Shown one piece after another: positions 43,091-53,641 of a stretch of 64,000 bases of DNA. The stretch is from Salinispora mooreana. GTDB taxonomy: Bacteria > Actinomycetota > Actinomycetes > Mycobacteriales > Micromonosporaceae. The stretch is from assembly GCF_000379065.1 (NCBI RefSeq), contig NZ_KB900614.1, positions 4,310,133 through 4,374,132 of the forward strand, given 5' to 3'. Numbering within the stretch: position 1 is the first letter of the stretch; the number at the start of each line of letters is the position of its first letter. Made by a program: the position numbers and the translations under genes. The notes below the pieces were generated by a model. The model ran no database searches and was not told where the DNA came from. It saw only the letters and a list, made by a program, of their open reading frames with translations.

Positions 43091-44296
43091 TCACAGGTTG
43101 CCGCGCTTCTCCTGCTCCCGCTCGATGGCCTCGAAGAGCGCCTTGAAGTTGCCCTTGCCGAAGCCGAGCGAGCCGTGTCGCTCGATCAGCTCGAAGAAGA
43201 CGGTCGGGCGGTCCTGCACCGGATTGGTGAAGATTTGGAGCAGGTAGCCGTCCTCGTCCCGGTCGACCAGGATCCGGCGGGCCTTCAGCTCCTCGATCGG
43301 CACCCGGACCTCGCCGATCCGGGCCCGCAGCTCCGGGTCGTCGTAGTACGAGTCGGGGGTCTCCAGGAAGTCCACTCCCGCCGCGCGCATCGCGTCAACG
43401 CTGGCCAGGATGTCGTTGGTGGCCACCGCGATGTGCTGGGCCCCGGGGCCCTGGTAGAAGTCCAGGTACTCGTCGATCTGCGACCTCTTCCGGGCGACCG
43501 CCGGCTCGTTGAGCGGGAACTTCACCTTCCGGGTGCCGTTGGCGACCACCTTGCTCATCAGCGCCGAGTAGTCGGTGGCGATGTCGTCGCCGATGAACTC
43601 CGCCATGTTGGTGAAGCCCATCACCCGCTGGTAGAACTCGACCCACTCGTCCATGCGGCCCAGCTCGACGTTACCGACGACGTGGTCGATCGCCTGGAAG
43701 AAGCGCTTCGGCTGGACGCCGGCGTCGATCATCGGCTGGCGGTCAACGATCGGTCGGCGGGCGACGTAGCCGGGCAGGAACGGACCATGGTAGCGGGAGC
43801 GGTCCAGCAGGGTGTGGCGGGTGTCGCCGTACGTGGCGATGGCGGCGAGCCGGACCGTGCCGTGTTCGTCGCTGACCTCGTACGGCTCAGCGAGGCTGGT
43901 CGCGCCCTGGGCGACGGCGTGCGCGTACGCCGCGTCAACGTCGGGGACCTCCAGCGCGATGTCGCAGACCCCGTCGCTGTGCCGGGCGACCTGCTCGGCG
44001 CCGGGCGCGTCCGGGCGGACCGCGCCGGTGAGGACGAACCGCGCCGAACCGCTGGTCAGCACGTACTGGGCGTGGTCCCGGTAGCCCTGCTCCGGCCCTC
44101 GGTAGGCCACGCAGGTCATGCCGAACGCGGTGGAGTAGTAGTGCGCGGCCTGTTTGGCGTTGCCGACCAGGAAATGCACGTGGTCGAGGCCCTTGACCGG
44201 GAACGGGTCGCGGCTGATGTCGTGGTCAACGGCACCGACCAGCAGGTCGGAGTCAACCTCGTCGTTCGACTGGGGTCGGTCGATCGCCTGGGTCAT
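43091..44296 (-). CDS. hppD: 4-hydroxyphenylpyruvate dioxygenase
   Basis: HppD converts 4-hydroxyphenylpyruvate to homogentisate with Fe(II). The 401-residue protein has two vicinal-oxygen-chelate domains. The C-terminal one carries iron ligands in 'FFQAIDHVVGNV', 'GAQHIAVATNDI' and 'PTVFFELIER', and the C-terminal helix 'GFGKGNFKALFEAIE'. GGAGGG sits 5 nt before the ATG. It is divergent from an Lrp/AsnC regulator. Confidence 0.96.
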   Translation of the reverse strand: MTQAIDRPQSNDEVDSDLLVGAVDHDISRDPFPVKGLDHVHFLVGNAKQAAHYYSTAFGMTCVAYRGPEQGYRDHAQYVLTSGSARFVLTGAVRPDAPGAEQVARHSDGVCDIALEVPDVDAAYAHAVAQGATSLAEPYEVSDEHGTVRLAAIATYGDTRHTLLDRSRYHGPFLPGYVARRPIVDRQPMIDAGVQPKRFFQAIDHVVGNVELGRMDEWVEFYQRVMGFTNMAEFIGDDIATDYSALMSKVVANGTRKVKFPLNEPAVARKRSQIDEYLDFYQGPGAQHIAVATNDILASVDAMRAAGVDFLETPDSYYDDPELRARIGEVRVPIEELKARRILVDRDEDGYLLQIFTNPVQDRPTVFFELIERHGSLGFGKGNFKALFEAIEREQEKRGNL

Positions 44297-44436
44297 GGTG
44301 GCCCTCCCTCGCGTACCGGCCGGCCTGGTGGGCCGCAGCCGTGTTCCGTTAGTGCCGTGTTCTTCCCGTGAATATCGCTGTGTTCCCAGTCACTGGGCAA
44401 CTGTTGTTGATCAGGCTGGTCAGGTTGCGCACGCAG

Positions 44437-44442
44437 TAGAGT
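44437..44442 (+). promoter_or_regulatory. Leaderless-type -10 (TAGAGT)
   Basis: TAGAGT ends 8 nt before the ATG of the Lrp gene at 44451. Confidence 0.45.
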
Positions 44443-44450
44443 CTTTACCT

Positions 44451-45017
44451 ATGAGCACTGGTCATTCTGTCCAGCTAGACAGCCTCGATGTTGGCCTGAT
44501 CGAGCTCTTCGCCGAGGAGCCGCGGATCGGAGTGCTGGAGTGCTCCCGTCGCCTCGGGGTGGCTCGGGGCACCGTGCAGGCGCGGCTGGACAAGCTGATC
44601 GACCGAGGGGTGATCGACGGGTTCGGCCCCGCGGTGTCCCCGGCCGCCGTCGGGTTCGGGGTGACCAGCTTCGTCACTCTGGAGATCAGCCAACGACACG
44701 GGCGCGATCCGGTCGTCGCCCACCTGGCGGCGATCCCGGAGGTGCTCGAAGCGCACACCATCACCGGCTCCGGTGACCTGCTCTGCCGAATCGTGGCCCG
44801 TTCCAACGCCGACCTGCAACGGGTGATCGACCAGATCGTGTCGCACGAGAGCATCCGCCGCACCTCGACGATCATCGCCCTGGCCGAGCAGATCCCGCAC
44901 CGGGTTCTGCCCCTGCTCCGCTCCGCGCTGCGGGGAACGTCACCGACGGCGGCGAAGGGAGCCGGGTCCACTCAGCCGTTCTCGGCGAGCGCGTCCCCCA
45001 GCGAGGTGCGGCGGTAG
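44451..45017 (+). CDS. Lrp/AsnC-family regulator, probably of tyrosine catabolism
   Basis: This 188-residue protein has an N-terminal winged helix-turn-helix ('LIELFAEEPRIGVLECSRRLGVARGTVQARL'-type, residues about 14-45) and a C-terminal RAM/ACT ligand domain ('TSFVTLEISQ', 'LEAHTITGSGDLLCRIVARS'). It is divergent from hppD with 155 bp between, so it likely senses tyrosine or a catabolite and controls hppD. Similar Lrp regulators (HpdR type) flank hppD in Streptomyces. The last 46 bases overlap the convergent ArsR gene. Confidence 0.9.
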   Translation: MSTGHSVQLDSLDVGLIELFAEEPRIGVLECSRRLGVARGTVQARLDKLIDRGVIDGFGPAVSPAAVGFGVTSFVTLEISQRHGRDPVVAHLAAIPEVLEAHTITGSGDLLCRIVARSNADLQRVIDQIVSHESIRRTSTIIALAEQIPHRVLPLLRSALRGTSPTAAKGAGSTQPFSASASPSEVRR

Positions 45018-45961
45018 CGGACCGTCCGGCCGGCGCGGGCGCGGGTCACCAGCCCGGCCTCGCGTAGCACCGCCAGATGGTCGCCGACGCCGCCCAAACT
45101 CAGACCGAGTTGGGCGACGAGCTGACTGGTCGTCGCGGGGGCCGCCAGGGCGCGCAGCACCCCAGCGCGGCCCCGACCGACCAGCCGGTCCAGCGCGTCC
45201 ACCGGCCGGGCCGGGTCTGGGGGCCCGAGTAGTTCGGCGACCCCGGCGGCCCGGTAGACGATCGCGTACGGCCCGGGCTGTTCGACATAGCACATCAGGG
45301 CGCCGAAGACGGTGGGGACGAAGAGCATTCCGCGCCCGGTCAGCGAGTACGTCCGCGGGTCCCGGTCGGCGATGTCGAGGAAGCCGACGGCCGGGCCGGG
45401 GACCCAGCGCAGCCGCGGGTCCAGGTCCGCGACCGCCGCACCCCAGCCGTACGCGAGCAGCCGTCCGGCCCGGTGCAGCAGGTCCCGCTCCAGGACGGCC
45501 CGCAGCCGCGGCCACTCCGGTTCGACCAGGGTCGCCCAGGCCGCTTCGATCCCGTCGGCGAGCCGTTCCACCACCTCCGGCGACTCGTAGATACGACGGG
45601 CGCTCGCCGGTGGGGTGCGGTGGCCGGCGAGGTTGCGGGCCAACTCGGCGCGGGCCCGCGCCAGCGGAGTAGCCCGGACCAGGGCGAGCTCGTCGGCGAA
45701 CTCCCGCGCCGTGCCGTCCGGTGGCGGTTGGATGAAGTCCGCGTTGTACCCGCCCCGGCGCTGCAACGCCAACAGCGCGTCGATCGCCGGCACGCCTCGC
45801 CGTAGCCGCTCGAACGCGGGGCGGGCCCGGGCCGCCCACGGGGTCAGCCCGGTGACCGCGTTCTGCCCGGCACAGAGCCGCAGCGCCGACATCGCCTCCC
45901 CGAGCGGCGAGATGGCGTAGCGGCTCACCGCCACGTCCGCCGAGGTCACCTCGATCCGCAT
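44972..45961 (-). CDS. ArsR-type regulator with DUF5937-like N-domain
   Basis: This 329-residue protein has a long N-terminal all-helical/alpha-beta domain of the DUF5937 type ('AVSRYAISPLGEAMSALRL', 'PRLRAVLERDLLHRAGRLL') and a C-terminal winged helix ('RAGVLRALAAPATTSQLVAQL', 'DHLAVLREAGLVTRARAGRTV'). It probably represses itself and the divergent MFS gene through the palindrome at 45968-45989, which overlaps its own ribosome binding site. The inducer is unknown. Confidence 0.85.
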   Translation of the reverse strand: MRIEVTSADVAVSRYAISPLGEAMSALRLCAGQNAVTGLTPWAARARPAFERLRRGVPAIDALLALQRRGGYNADFIQPPPDGTAREFADELALVRATPLARARAELARNLAGHRTPPASARRIYESPEVVERLADGIEAAWATLVEPEWPRLRAVLERDLLHRAGRLLAYGWGAAVADLDPRLRWVPGPAVGFLDIADRDPRTYSLTGRGMLFVPTVFGALMCYVEQPGPYAIVYRAAGVAELLGPPDPARPVDALDRLVGRGRAGVLRALAAPATTSQLVAQLGLSLGGVGDHLAVLREAGLVTRARAGRTVRYRRTSLGDALAENG

Positions 45962-45967
45962 GCCGCT

Positions 45968-45989
45968 CCTTTCGCTGGTGAACGAAAGG
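45968..45989. promoter_or_regulatory. Palindromic operator between arsR-type and MFS genes
   Basis: CCTTTCG-8 nt-CGAAAGG is a perfect 7-bp-arm inverted repeat starting 7 bp from the ArsR-type start codon. On the minus strand it contains the GAAAGGAG ribosome binding site. Confidence 0.65.
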
Positions 45990-46026
45990 ATAGGTCGCCG
46001 CCGGGTCGCTCCCCAGACTTGCTCGA

Positions 46027-47259
46027 ATGATCGTCACCGACTCCCGTCCCGTCACCTTCCGGGATGTCTTCGCCGTCGCCGAGTTCCGGGTGCTCCTCGG
46101 CGGCTACAGCGTTTTCGTGATCGGCGAGACGGTGAAGATGCTCGCCCTGTCCGTGCTGATCTACCAGCGGACCGGCTCCGGGCTGCTCGCCGCGTTGGCG
46201 TACGTGACCGGGTTCCTGCCACACGCGGTGGGCGGGGCGTTCCTGCTCGCCCTCGCCGACCGGTGGCCGCCACGGCGGCTCATCGTCGGCTACGACCTCT
46301 TCCGGCTCGCCATGGTCGTGGTGCTCGCGCTCGGGGTGCTCTCCCCGCCGGCCATGCTCGGCCTGGTCGCGGTCGTCGGCCTCCTCGCCCCGGTCAGCAG
46401 CGCCGCCCGCAGCGCGCTGCTGCCGGAGATACTGCGCGGCGACGCGTACGTGCTGGGGCGTTCGGTGCTCACCGTGGCGGCCGGGGGCACCCAGGTGGCC
46501 GGGTTCGCCCTCGGTGGCCTGCTGCTCGGGCTGGTCGGCCCGTACGGGGCGCTCTGGCTCACGGCGGCCACCTGCCTCCTCGCCGCCCTGCTGGCCCGGG
46601 TCGGGCTGACGGCGCGGGCGCCCCGGGTGGGAAGGACGGCCGGAAACGCCGTCGGGGAGACCTGGCGGGTCAACCGCATGCTCCTCGCCGACCGGCGGAT
46701 TCGCGGCCTGCTCCTGGCACAGTGGATTCCCGGCTCGCTGTTGGTCGGTGCCGAGGGCGTGATCGTGCCGTACGCGGCCGAGCTCGACCCGGAGGCCAGC
46801 GCCGGCCTGTTGCTGATGGCCGCCGCCTTCGGGATGCTCCTCGGTGACCTGCTGGTCGGACGGTGTGTCGGGCCCGCTCGCCGGGAGGCGTTGACTCCGT
46901 GGCTGGCGCTGCTGCTCGGCGTGCCGATGCTCGCCTTCCTGGCGCAGCCGGGGCAGTGGCCGGCGGCGGTGTTGCTCACGGTCGCGACCGCAGGTTTCGC
47001 CTACCAGCTCGGGCTGGCCCGGCGGTTTCTCGACGCGGTGCCGGAAGCCCGCCGGGGGCAGGCGTTCGGGCTGCTGGGCACCGGCCTGATGGCGGTGCAG
47101 GGATTGGCCGCCGCGGCTGGCGGGGCGTTGAGTGAGGTGGTCGCCCCCGGCACCGTGATGGCGCTGGCCGGGGTGGCGTCGCTCGCCGCGACGGTGACGC
47201 TCTGGCGGATGCTGGCCCCGCCGCCCGTACCGGCCGGTGGTGGTGGTGCTCTGCGGTAA
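46027..47259 (+). CDS. Major facilitator superfamily exporter
   Basis: This 410-residue protein has about twelve membrane helices, with the MFS loop 2-3 region 'ADRWPPRRLIVGYDLFRL' and an internal repeat at 'GQAFGLLGTGLMAVQG'. The paired divergent ArsR-type regulator suggests inducible efflux of a toxic or endogenous compound. Its substrate cannot be read from sequence. Confidence 0.88.
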   Translation: MIVTDSRPVTFRDVFAVAEFRVLLGGYSVFVIGETVKMLALSVLIYQRTGSGLLAALAYVTGFLPHAVGGAFLLALADRWPPRRLIVGYDLFRLAMVVVLALGVLSPPAMLGLVAVVGLLAPVSSAARSALLPEILRGDAYVLGRSVLTVAAGGTQVAGFALGGLLLGLVGPYGALWLTAATCLLAALLARVGLTARAPRVGRTAGNAVGETWRVNRMLLADRRIRGLLLAQWIPGSLLVGAEGVIVPYAAELDPEASAGLLLMAAAFGMLLGDLLVGRCVGPARREALTPWLALLLGVPMLAFLAQPGQWPAAVLLTVATAGFAYQLGLARRFLDAVPEARRGQAFGLLGTGLMAVQGLAAAAGGALSEVVAPGTVMALAGVASLAATVTLWRMLAPPPVPAGGGGALR

Positions 47260-47355
47260 CCCGCGCAGCGCGCCCGGGCGTGCCGGACGGGCACAGAGCG
47301 CGTCCGGGCGTGTCGGGTGCGGGCGCGGCGGGGTGCGGAGGGCGGAGCGGACGGC

Positions 47356-47361
47356 TACCGT
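47356..47361 (+). promoter_or_regulatory. Leaderless-type -10 (TACCGT)
   Basis: TACCGT ends 6 nt before the GTG at 47368. Confidence 0.4.
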
Positions 47362-47367
47362 GTCCCG

Positions 47368-48690
47368 GTGGTGAAGGGGCGCGGCCTTGGTAGACCGGGT
47401 TGGTTGCTGCTCGGGCTCGTGACGGTGGTCGTGCTCTCGGTGAGCGGTGTCTGGAACCCGTTCCCCGGCGTGTGGGACTGGGTGAACCGCAGCGCCCCGA
47501 TCGGCGGGCCGGGCGTGGTCTGGCAGCAACGCGTCGGTGGTACCCCGCGCAGCGTCACCATCGCCGGGGAGACCGTCGTGGTCGAGCAGCGCACCCGGGT
47601 GGAGGCGGTACGGCTCGCTGACGGCACCCCGCTCTGGAAGCGCAAGGCCGACTGGTCGGCGGTTGCCGGCGCGGGGCAGGACGCCGTCGTCGTGGTGGGC
47701 AAGTTGCTCGCCCGGGGCTATGAGGTGCTCGACCCCGTCACCGGTGCCACCCGGCGGCGGGACAGTGCGGCGGTCGCGGTCTGGACCTGGCGGAACCTGC
47801 TGCTCGACGCCCGCTGCCCGGCCCCCACCGACTGCACGTTGCACGCCTGGGATCCGCGTGGGGACACCCCGCTGTGGACGGCCTACCTGCCGGGTGTCCG
47901 AAGTGGCCTGCTCGGCGACAACCCGGGGCTGCTCGACACCCGCCGGATCGAAGCCGTCCGGATTCACAACGAGATCTCCAGCCCGGAGCCGGCGCCCGGT
48001 CTGCTCGGGTTTCCGGTCGACGGGCGCGTGCACGTGCTGGACACCGCAACCGGACGGGTGCTCGTCGACATCGAGCCTGGCCGGGACGAGTGGTTGTCGG
48101 TGGTCGGCGGTCGGATGCTGCGGCTGACCGCCACCTCCGAGGAGGGGAACTGCCGCTACGCCGTCTCGGGATGGGACCCGTTGTCCGGGCGGGAAATCTG
48201 GCAGCGGGCGGGCGTCAACTTCGGCACCGCCGACGCCATCGGGTGTGCCCAGCGCCGGGACCCGCTGGGTGCCCGTAGCGTGCTGATCGGGATGTCGCCG
48301 GACGGCAAGCAGGCGGTCCTCGACGCCTACGATGGCCGGCTGCTGCTGGTCACCGACCCGGGCACGAAGATCGTCGCGGTGGACGATCGGTACGCCCTGG
48401 TCCGCGCGGCCGACGAGCGCTCGGTCTCCGCCCGCGAACTGGGCGGTGGCGAAACCCGGTGGACTCGCCCCGCCGAGGAGGAGCCGCGGGCGGCGCTCAC
48501 TCCGTCCGCGGCGGTCTTCGCCGAACAGGATCCGTCCCGGCTCGTCGCGCTCGATCCGCGTACCGGCGCCGAGCTGGCGAACCTCCGTACGGCGGCGAAC
48601 GCGCTCGCGGTCGGTGCGAACGGCATGGTCATCGGTGAGGGCCGGCAGATCGGATACGTCTCCTTCCAGTCAACCGACCCGGCGGGGTGA
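47368..48690 (+). CDS. Membrane-anchored PQQ-like beta-propeller protein
   Basis: This 440-residue paralogue of the 39558 gene has one N-terminal membrane helix (about 12-30) and an extracytoplasmic propeller with repeats such as 'RVEAVRLADGTPLWKRK' and 'VHVLDTATGRVLVDIEPG'. Several Cys residues could pair ('DARCPAPTDCTLH'). The function is unknown. The GTG start follows TACCGT by 6 nt; the frame open to 47317 is not used. Confidence 0.82.
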   Translation: MVKGRGLGRPGWLLLGLVTVVVLSVSGVWNPFPGVWDWVNRSAPIGGPGVVWQQRVGGTPRSVTIAGETVVVEQRTRVEAVRLADGTPLWKRKADWSAVAGAGQDAVVVVGKLLARGYEVLDPVTGATRRRDSAAVAVWTWRNLLLDARCPAPTDCTLHAWDPRGDTPLWTAYLPGVRSGLLGDNPGLLDTRRIEAVRIHNEISSPEPAPGLLGFPVDGRVHVLDTATGRVLVDIEPGRDEWLSVVGGRMLRLTATSEEGNCRYAVSGWDPLSGREIWQRAGVNFGTADAIGCAQRRDPLGARSVLIGMSPDGKQAVLDAYDGRLLLVTDPGTKIVAVDDRYALVRAADERSVSARELGGGETRWTRPAEEEPRAALTPSAAVFAEQDPSRLVALDPRTGAELANLRTAANALAVGANGMVIGEGRQIGYVSFQSTDPAG

Positions 48691-48743
48691 GAGCGCTGTC
48701 CCAGGACCTACCCGGCGGGTGGGACCGGACGGCTCTTCTGCCC

Positions 48744-48749
48744 TAGGCT
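48744..48749 (+). promoter_or_regulatory. Leaderless-type -10 (TAGGCT)
   Basis: TAGGCT ends 8 nt before the ATG at 48758, with no Shine-Dalgarno sequence between them. Confidence 0.5.
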
Positions 48750-48757
48750 TTCCGCCT

Positions 48758-50425
<1,668 letters not shown>

Positions 50426-50486
50426 GCCCCCGGGTCGGACTCGGCGAAAAACCGCACGCCGTCGCCGGGCGCGGCAGGATGGTGGG

Positions 50487-51887
50487 GTGACGAATCCTGA
50501 GGCGACGGGCTACCGGATCGAACGCGACTCGATGGGCGAGGTGGAGGTGCCGGCCGAGGCGCTGTGGCGGGCGCAGACCCAGCGCGCGGTGCAGAACTTC
50601 CCGATCTCGGGGCGGGGGATGGAGCCGGCCCAGATCCGGGCGCTGGCCCAGATCAAGGGTGCCGCGGCCGAGGTCAACGGTGAGCTGGGGGTGCTCGACG
50701 GCAAGGTGGCCGTCGCGATCGCCGCCGCCGCGGCGCACGTGGCCGACGGTGGGTACGACGACCAGTTCCCCGTTGATGTCTTCCAGACCGGCTCCGGCAC
50801 GTCGTCGAACATGAACGCCAACGAGGTGATCGCCACCCTGGCCAGTCGGAAGCTCGGCGCCGACGTGCACCCGAACGACGACGTGAACGCGTCCCAGTCG
50901 AGCAATGACGTCTTTCCGTCCTCGATCCACCTGGCCGCCACCGAGTTCGTGACCCGGGACCTGCTGCCCTCCCTGGCACACCTGGCGGAGATGTTGGAGA
51001 GCAAGGCCGCCGAGTTCGAGACGGTGGTCAAGGCGGGGCGTACCCACCTGATGGACGCCACGCCGGTCACCCTCGGCCAGGAGTTCGGCGGGTACGCCGC
51101 GCAGGTCCGCTACGGCATCGAGCGGCTGGAGTCGGCCCTGCCCCGCCTGGCCGAGCTGCCGTTGGGCGGCACCGCCGTCGGCACCGGCATCAACACCCCG
51201 CTGGGCTTCGCGGCGCGGGTGGTCGAGCGGCTGCGCGACTCGACGGGGCTGCCGTTGCGCGAGGCGCGAAACCACTTCGAGGCGCAGGGCGCACGGGACG
51301 CGCTGGTCGAGACCTCCGGGCAGCTACGGACGATCGCGGTGGGTCTCCACAAGATGGCCAACGACATCCGCTGGATGGGCTCCGGCCCCCGCGCCGGCCT
51401 GCGGGAGCTGCGCATCCCCGATCTCCAGCCCGGTTCGTCGATCATGCCCGGCAAGGTCAACCCGGTGGTCTGCGAGGCGGTGCGCCAGGTCTGTGCGCAG
51501 GTGATCGGCAACGACGCGACGGTCGCCTTCGCCGGCTCCCAGGGCGACTTCGAGTTGAACGTCATGCTCCCGGTCATGGCCCGCAATCTGCTGGAGTCGA
51601 TCAAACTTCTGGCCGCGTCGGGGCGACTGCTGGCGGACCGGTGCGTGGTCGGCCTGGTCGCGGACATCGAGGTCTGTTTGGCGTACGCGGAGGGCTCGCC
51701 GTCCATCGTCACCCCGCTCAACCGCTATCTCGGGTACGACGAGGCCGCTGCGATCGCGAAGGAGGCCCTCGCGAAGCAGGTTTCGATCCGGGAGGTGGTG
51801 GTCTCCCGGGGGCACCTGGATTCCGGCAAGCTCACCGGGGAGCAGCTTGACGAGGCGCTTGACCTGCTCCGGATGACACACCCCTGA
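50487..51887 (+). CDS. fumC: Class II fumarate hydratase
   Basis: This iron-independent fumarase of the aspartase/fumarase superfamily, 466 residues, has 'TGSGTSSNMNANEV', 'GRTHLMDATPVTLGQEF' and the signature 'GSSIMPGKVNPV' with catalytic Ser. It duplicates the activity of the preceding class I enzyme but resists oxidation. The GTG at 50487 is used. The two genes are consecutive and probably co-transcribed. Confidence 0.96.
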   Translation: MTNPEATGYRIERDSMGEVEVPAEALWRAQTQRAVQNFPISGRGMEPAQIRALAQIKGAAAEVNGELGVLDGKVAVAIAAAAAHVADGGYDDQFPVDVFQTGSGTSSNMNANEVIATLASRKLGADVHPNDDVNASQSSNDVFPSSIHLAATEFVTRDLLPSLAHLAEMLESKAAEFETVVKAGRTHLMDATPVTLGQEFGGYAAQVRYGIERLESALPRLAELPLGGTAVGTGINTPLGFAARVVERLRDSTGLPLREARNHFEAQGARDALVETSGQLRTIAVGLHKMANDIRWMGSGPRAGLRELRIPDLQPGSSIMPGKVNPVVCEAVRQVCAQVIGNDATVAFAGSQGDFELNVMLPVMARNLLESIKLLAASGRLLADRCVVGLVADIEVCLAYAEGSPSIVTPLNRYLGYDEAAAIAKEALAKQVSIREVVVSRGHLDSGKLTGEQLDEALDLLRMTHP

Positions 51888-51900
51888 TGGGTCGTGCCTG

Positions 51901-52536
51901 TTAGTCGTCGGCCAGGCCCGGCTGCCAGCCCTGCTCCACTGACTGTCGGCATCGGTCGGGGTCGTCTCCGGTGGCGGTGAAGAGCGCGGTCAGCAGGAGG
52001 GGGCAGTGGGCGAGGGTCGGCCGGGGCAGGGGGCCGGTGGCGACCAGGGAGACCAGGCCGTGGGCGACGGCCCAGCTCTGGGTGGCCAGTTCGAGCGGGT
52101 TGGTGTCGGCGCGGTAGCGTCCGGCTCGCCGGCCTCGTTCGGCGGCCTGGACCAGGTATTCCAGGGTGTCGTCCGCCGCCTGGGCGTCTTCCAGGTCGAA
52201 ATTTGCGTCGAACATGACCCGGTACAGGTCGGGGTGGTCCAGGGCGTTGCCCAGGTAGGCGGTGACCAGGGCGGTCAGGTCCCGGACCGGGTCCGCCGAG
52301 GGTGTGATCTGGGCGAGGCGGGTGCCCAGGCGGGTGAAGCCCTCCTGCCGGAGCGCCTTCCACATGCCGTCCATCCCGCCGAAGTAGGTGTAGACGGCCA
52401 TGGTCGACACGCTCGTGCCGGCCACCAGCGAGCGGAGGGTGATGGGCTCGCGGGTGCGGAGCATGTGCGCGGCCCGCTCGATGAGCTGGGTGCGGACCGC
52501 TGGGTCTCTCCTCCTGGCCACAACCCCAGGATACAT
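51901..52536 (-). CDS. TetR-family repressor
   Basis: This 211-residue protein has an N-terminal TetR helix-turn-helix ('ITLRSLVAGTSVSTMAVYTYFGGMDGMWKAL'-type, residues about 30-60) and a C-terminal helical ligand domain like TetR_C_33 ('LGNALDHPDLYRVMFDANFDL'). It is divergent from a RidA-family gene, and a 22-bp palindrome overlaps its own start, so it very likely represses both. The ATG at 52536 lies within the operator; a GTG at codon 6 is an alternative start. Confidence 0.9.
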   Translation of the reverse strand: MYPGVVARRRDPAVRTQLIERAAHMLRTREPITLRSLVAGTSVSTMAVYTYFGGMDGMWKALRQEGFTRLGTRLAQITPSADPVRDLTALVTAYLGNALDHPDLYRVMFDANFDLEDAQAADDTLEYLVQAAERGRRAGRYRADTNPLELATQSWAVAHGLVSLVATGPLPRPTLAHCPLLLTALFTATGDDPDRCRQSVEQGWQPGLADD

Positions 52537-52554
52537 AGCATAGCTGTGCTATGT
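52533..52554. promoter_or_regulatory. 22-bp palindromic TetR operator
   Basis: ACATAGCA-TAGCTG-TGCTATGT has perfect 8-bp arms and one inner mismatch. It covers the TetR start codon and the gap before the RidA gene. Confidence 0.75.
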
Positions 52555-52605
52555 TTTGGTGGTCCTACCGACAAGCTCCACGAAAGAACTCATTAGGGAG
52601 TCAGC

Positions 52606-53025
52606 ATGACCATCACCCTGGTTAACCCCGAAGGGTTGCCGAAGGTCGACCTCTACTCGCAGGTGGCCGTCGCCACCGGGTCACGGCTGGTCTTCCTCGC
52701 CGGCCAGGTCGCCGTTGACGCCGACGGGAACACGGTTGGCGTCGGCGACCTCGCCGCCCAGGTCGAGCAGTGCTACCTCAACGTCGCCACCGCCCTGGCC
52801 GAGGTCGGCGGCTCCGTCGATGACGTGGCGAAGTTGACCGTGTACGTCGTCGACTGGACGCCCGACAAGATGGCGCTCCTGGGGGAGGGGATCGCGCGGG
52901 CGGCGGCGAGGTTGGGCGTCACCCTGGCCGCCCCGTTGACGGGCCTGGGCATCAGCGCGCTCGCCGGCCCCGACCTGCTGGTCGAGGTCGAGGCCACGGC
53001 GGTCCTCGACGCACTGTCACATTGA
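52606..53025 (+). CDS. RidA/YjgF-family protein
   Basis: This 139-residue protein belongs to the Rid family, members of which deaminate reactive enamine/imine intermediates. The motifs 'RLVFLAGQVAVDADGNTV' and 'KLTVYVVDWTPDKM' are visible. The catalytic Arg usual near position 105 of the RidA subgroup is not evident ('VEVEATAVL' end), so this may be a Rid4-7-type member with a different role. It is controlled by the divergent TetR repressor. Confidence 0.88.
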   Translation: MTITLVNPEGLPKVDLYSQVAVATGSRLVFLAGQVAVDADGNTVGVGDLAAQVEQCYLNVATALAEVGGSVDDVAKLTVYVVDWTPDKMALLGEGIARAAARLGVTLAAPLTGLGISALAGPDLLVEVEATAVLDALSH

Positions 53026-53053
53026 GTTGGCCAAGGTGGGCGTGGCGCAGGTC

Positions 53054-53094
53054 GATGTCCCCTGGGCGCGGCCCTGGCCCGCCCAGGGGACATC
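53054..53094. terminator. Bidirectional terminator
   Basis: A perfect 15-bp stem, GATGTCCCCTGGGCG / CGCCCAGGGGACATC, with an 11-nt loop lies between convergent genes. Confidence 0.88.
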
Positions 53095-53098
53095 ACAG

Positions 53099-53641
53099 TC
53101 AGCGCAGGACCCGAAACCGCAGGTGGGTCGCCTGGGGCGTATCGATCACACCGATGTTCTCCAGCCGTAGGGCGGTAGCGTCGAACAGTGTGATCCCGCC
53201 GTCGATCACCAGGGGCCGTACCGCCAGCCGGATCTCGTCGACGAGCCCCGCGGCCAGGCACTGCTGGGCGAGCTGGGCACCGCCGCCGATGATGACCTCG
53301 CGCTCCCCCGCGGCGACCTGGGCGCGGCGTACCGCCTCGGCCACGTCCGGGATGAAGTGGAAGACGGTGTCCCCTTTGGCCACCTGCTCCGGCGTGCTGT
53401 GCGAGACGACGAAGTGCTCGACCGGGAATGGGTTGTCCACGAACCCGTCCTGGCTGGCACCCTGGTCGTAGGTGCGTCGCCCCATGACCATCGCGCCCAT
53501 GCTGCGCTGCAGCTCCTCGACGATCGCCTGGCTCTCCGGCGAGGGGGCGAAATACCAGTCATGCAGCCCTTCGGGCTCGCCGTCCGGCCCGGCAATGCAG
53601 CCATTTACCGACATCGTCATATCCAACGCTACTTTTCCCAT
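53099..53641 (-). CDS. Dihydrofolate reductase/RibD-C family protein
   Basis: This 180-residue protein has the RibD C-terminal (DHFR-like) NADPH-binding fold: 'LDMTMSVNGCIAGPDGEPEG', 'GAMVMGRRTYDQG' and 'EVIIGGGAQLAQQCLAAGLVDEI'. It probably reduces a small molecule, but the substrate is unknown. GGAGG is 5 nt before the ATG at 53641, which excludes the longer frame. It is convergent with the RidA gene. Confidence 0.9.
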   Translation of the reverse strand: MGKVALDMTMSVNGCIAGPDGEPEGLHDWYFAPSPESQAIVEELQRSMGAMVMGRRTYDQGASQDGFVDNPFPVEHFVVSHSTPEQVAKGDTVFHFIPDVAEAVRRAQVAAGEREVIIGGGAQLAQQCLAAGLVDEIRLAVRPLVIDGGITLFDATALRLENIGVIDTPQATHLRFRVLR

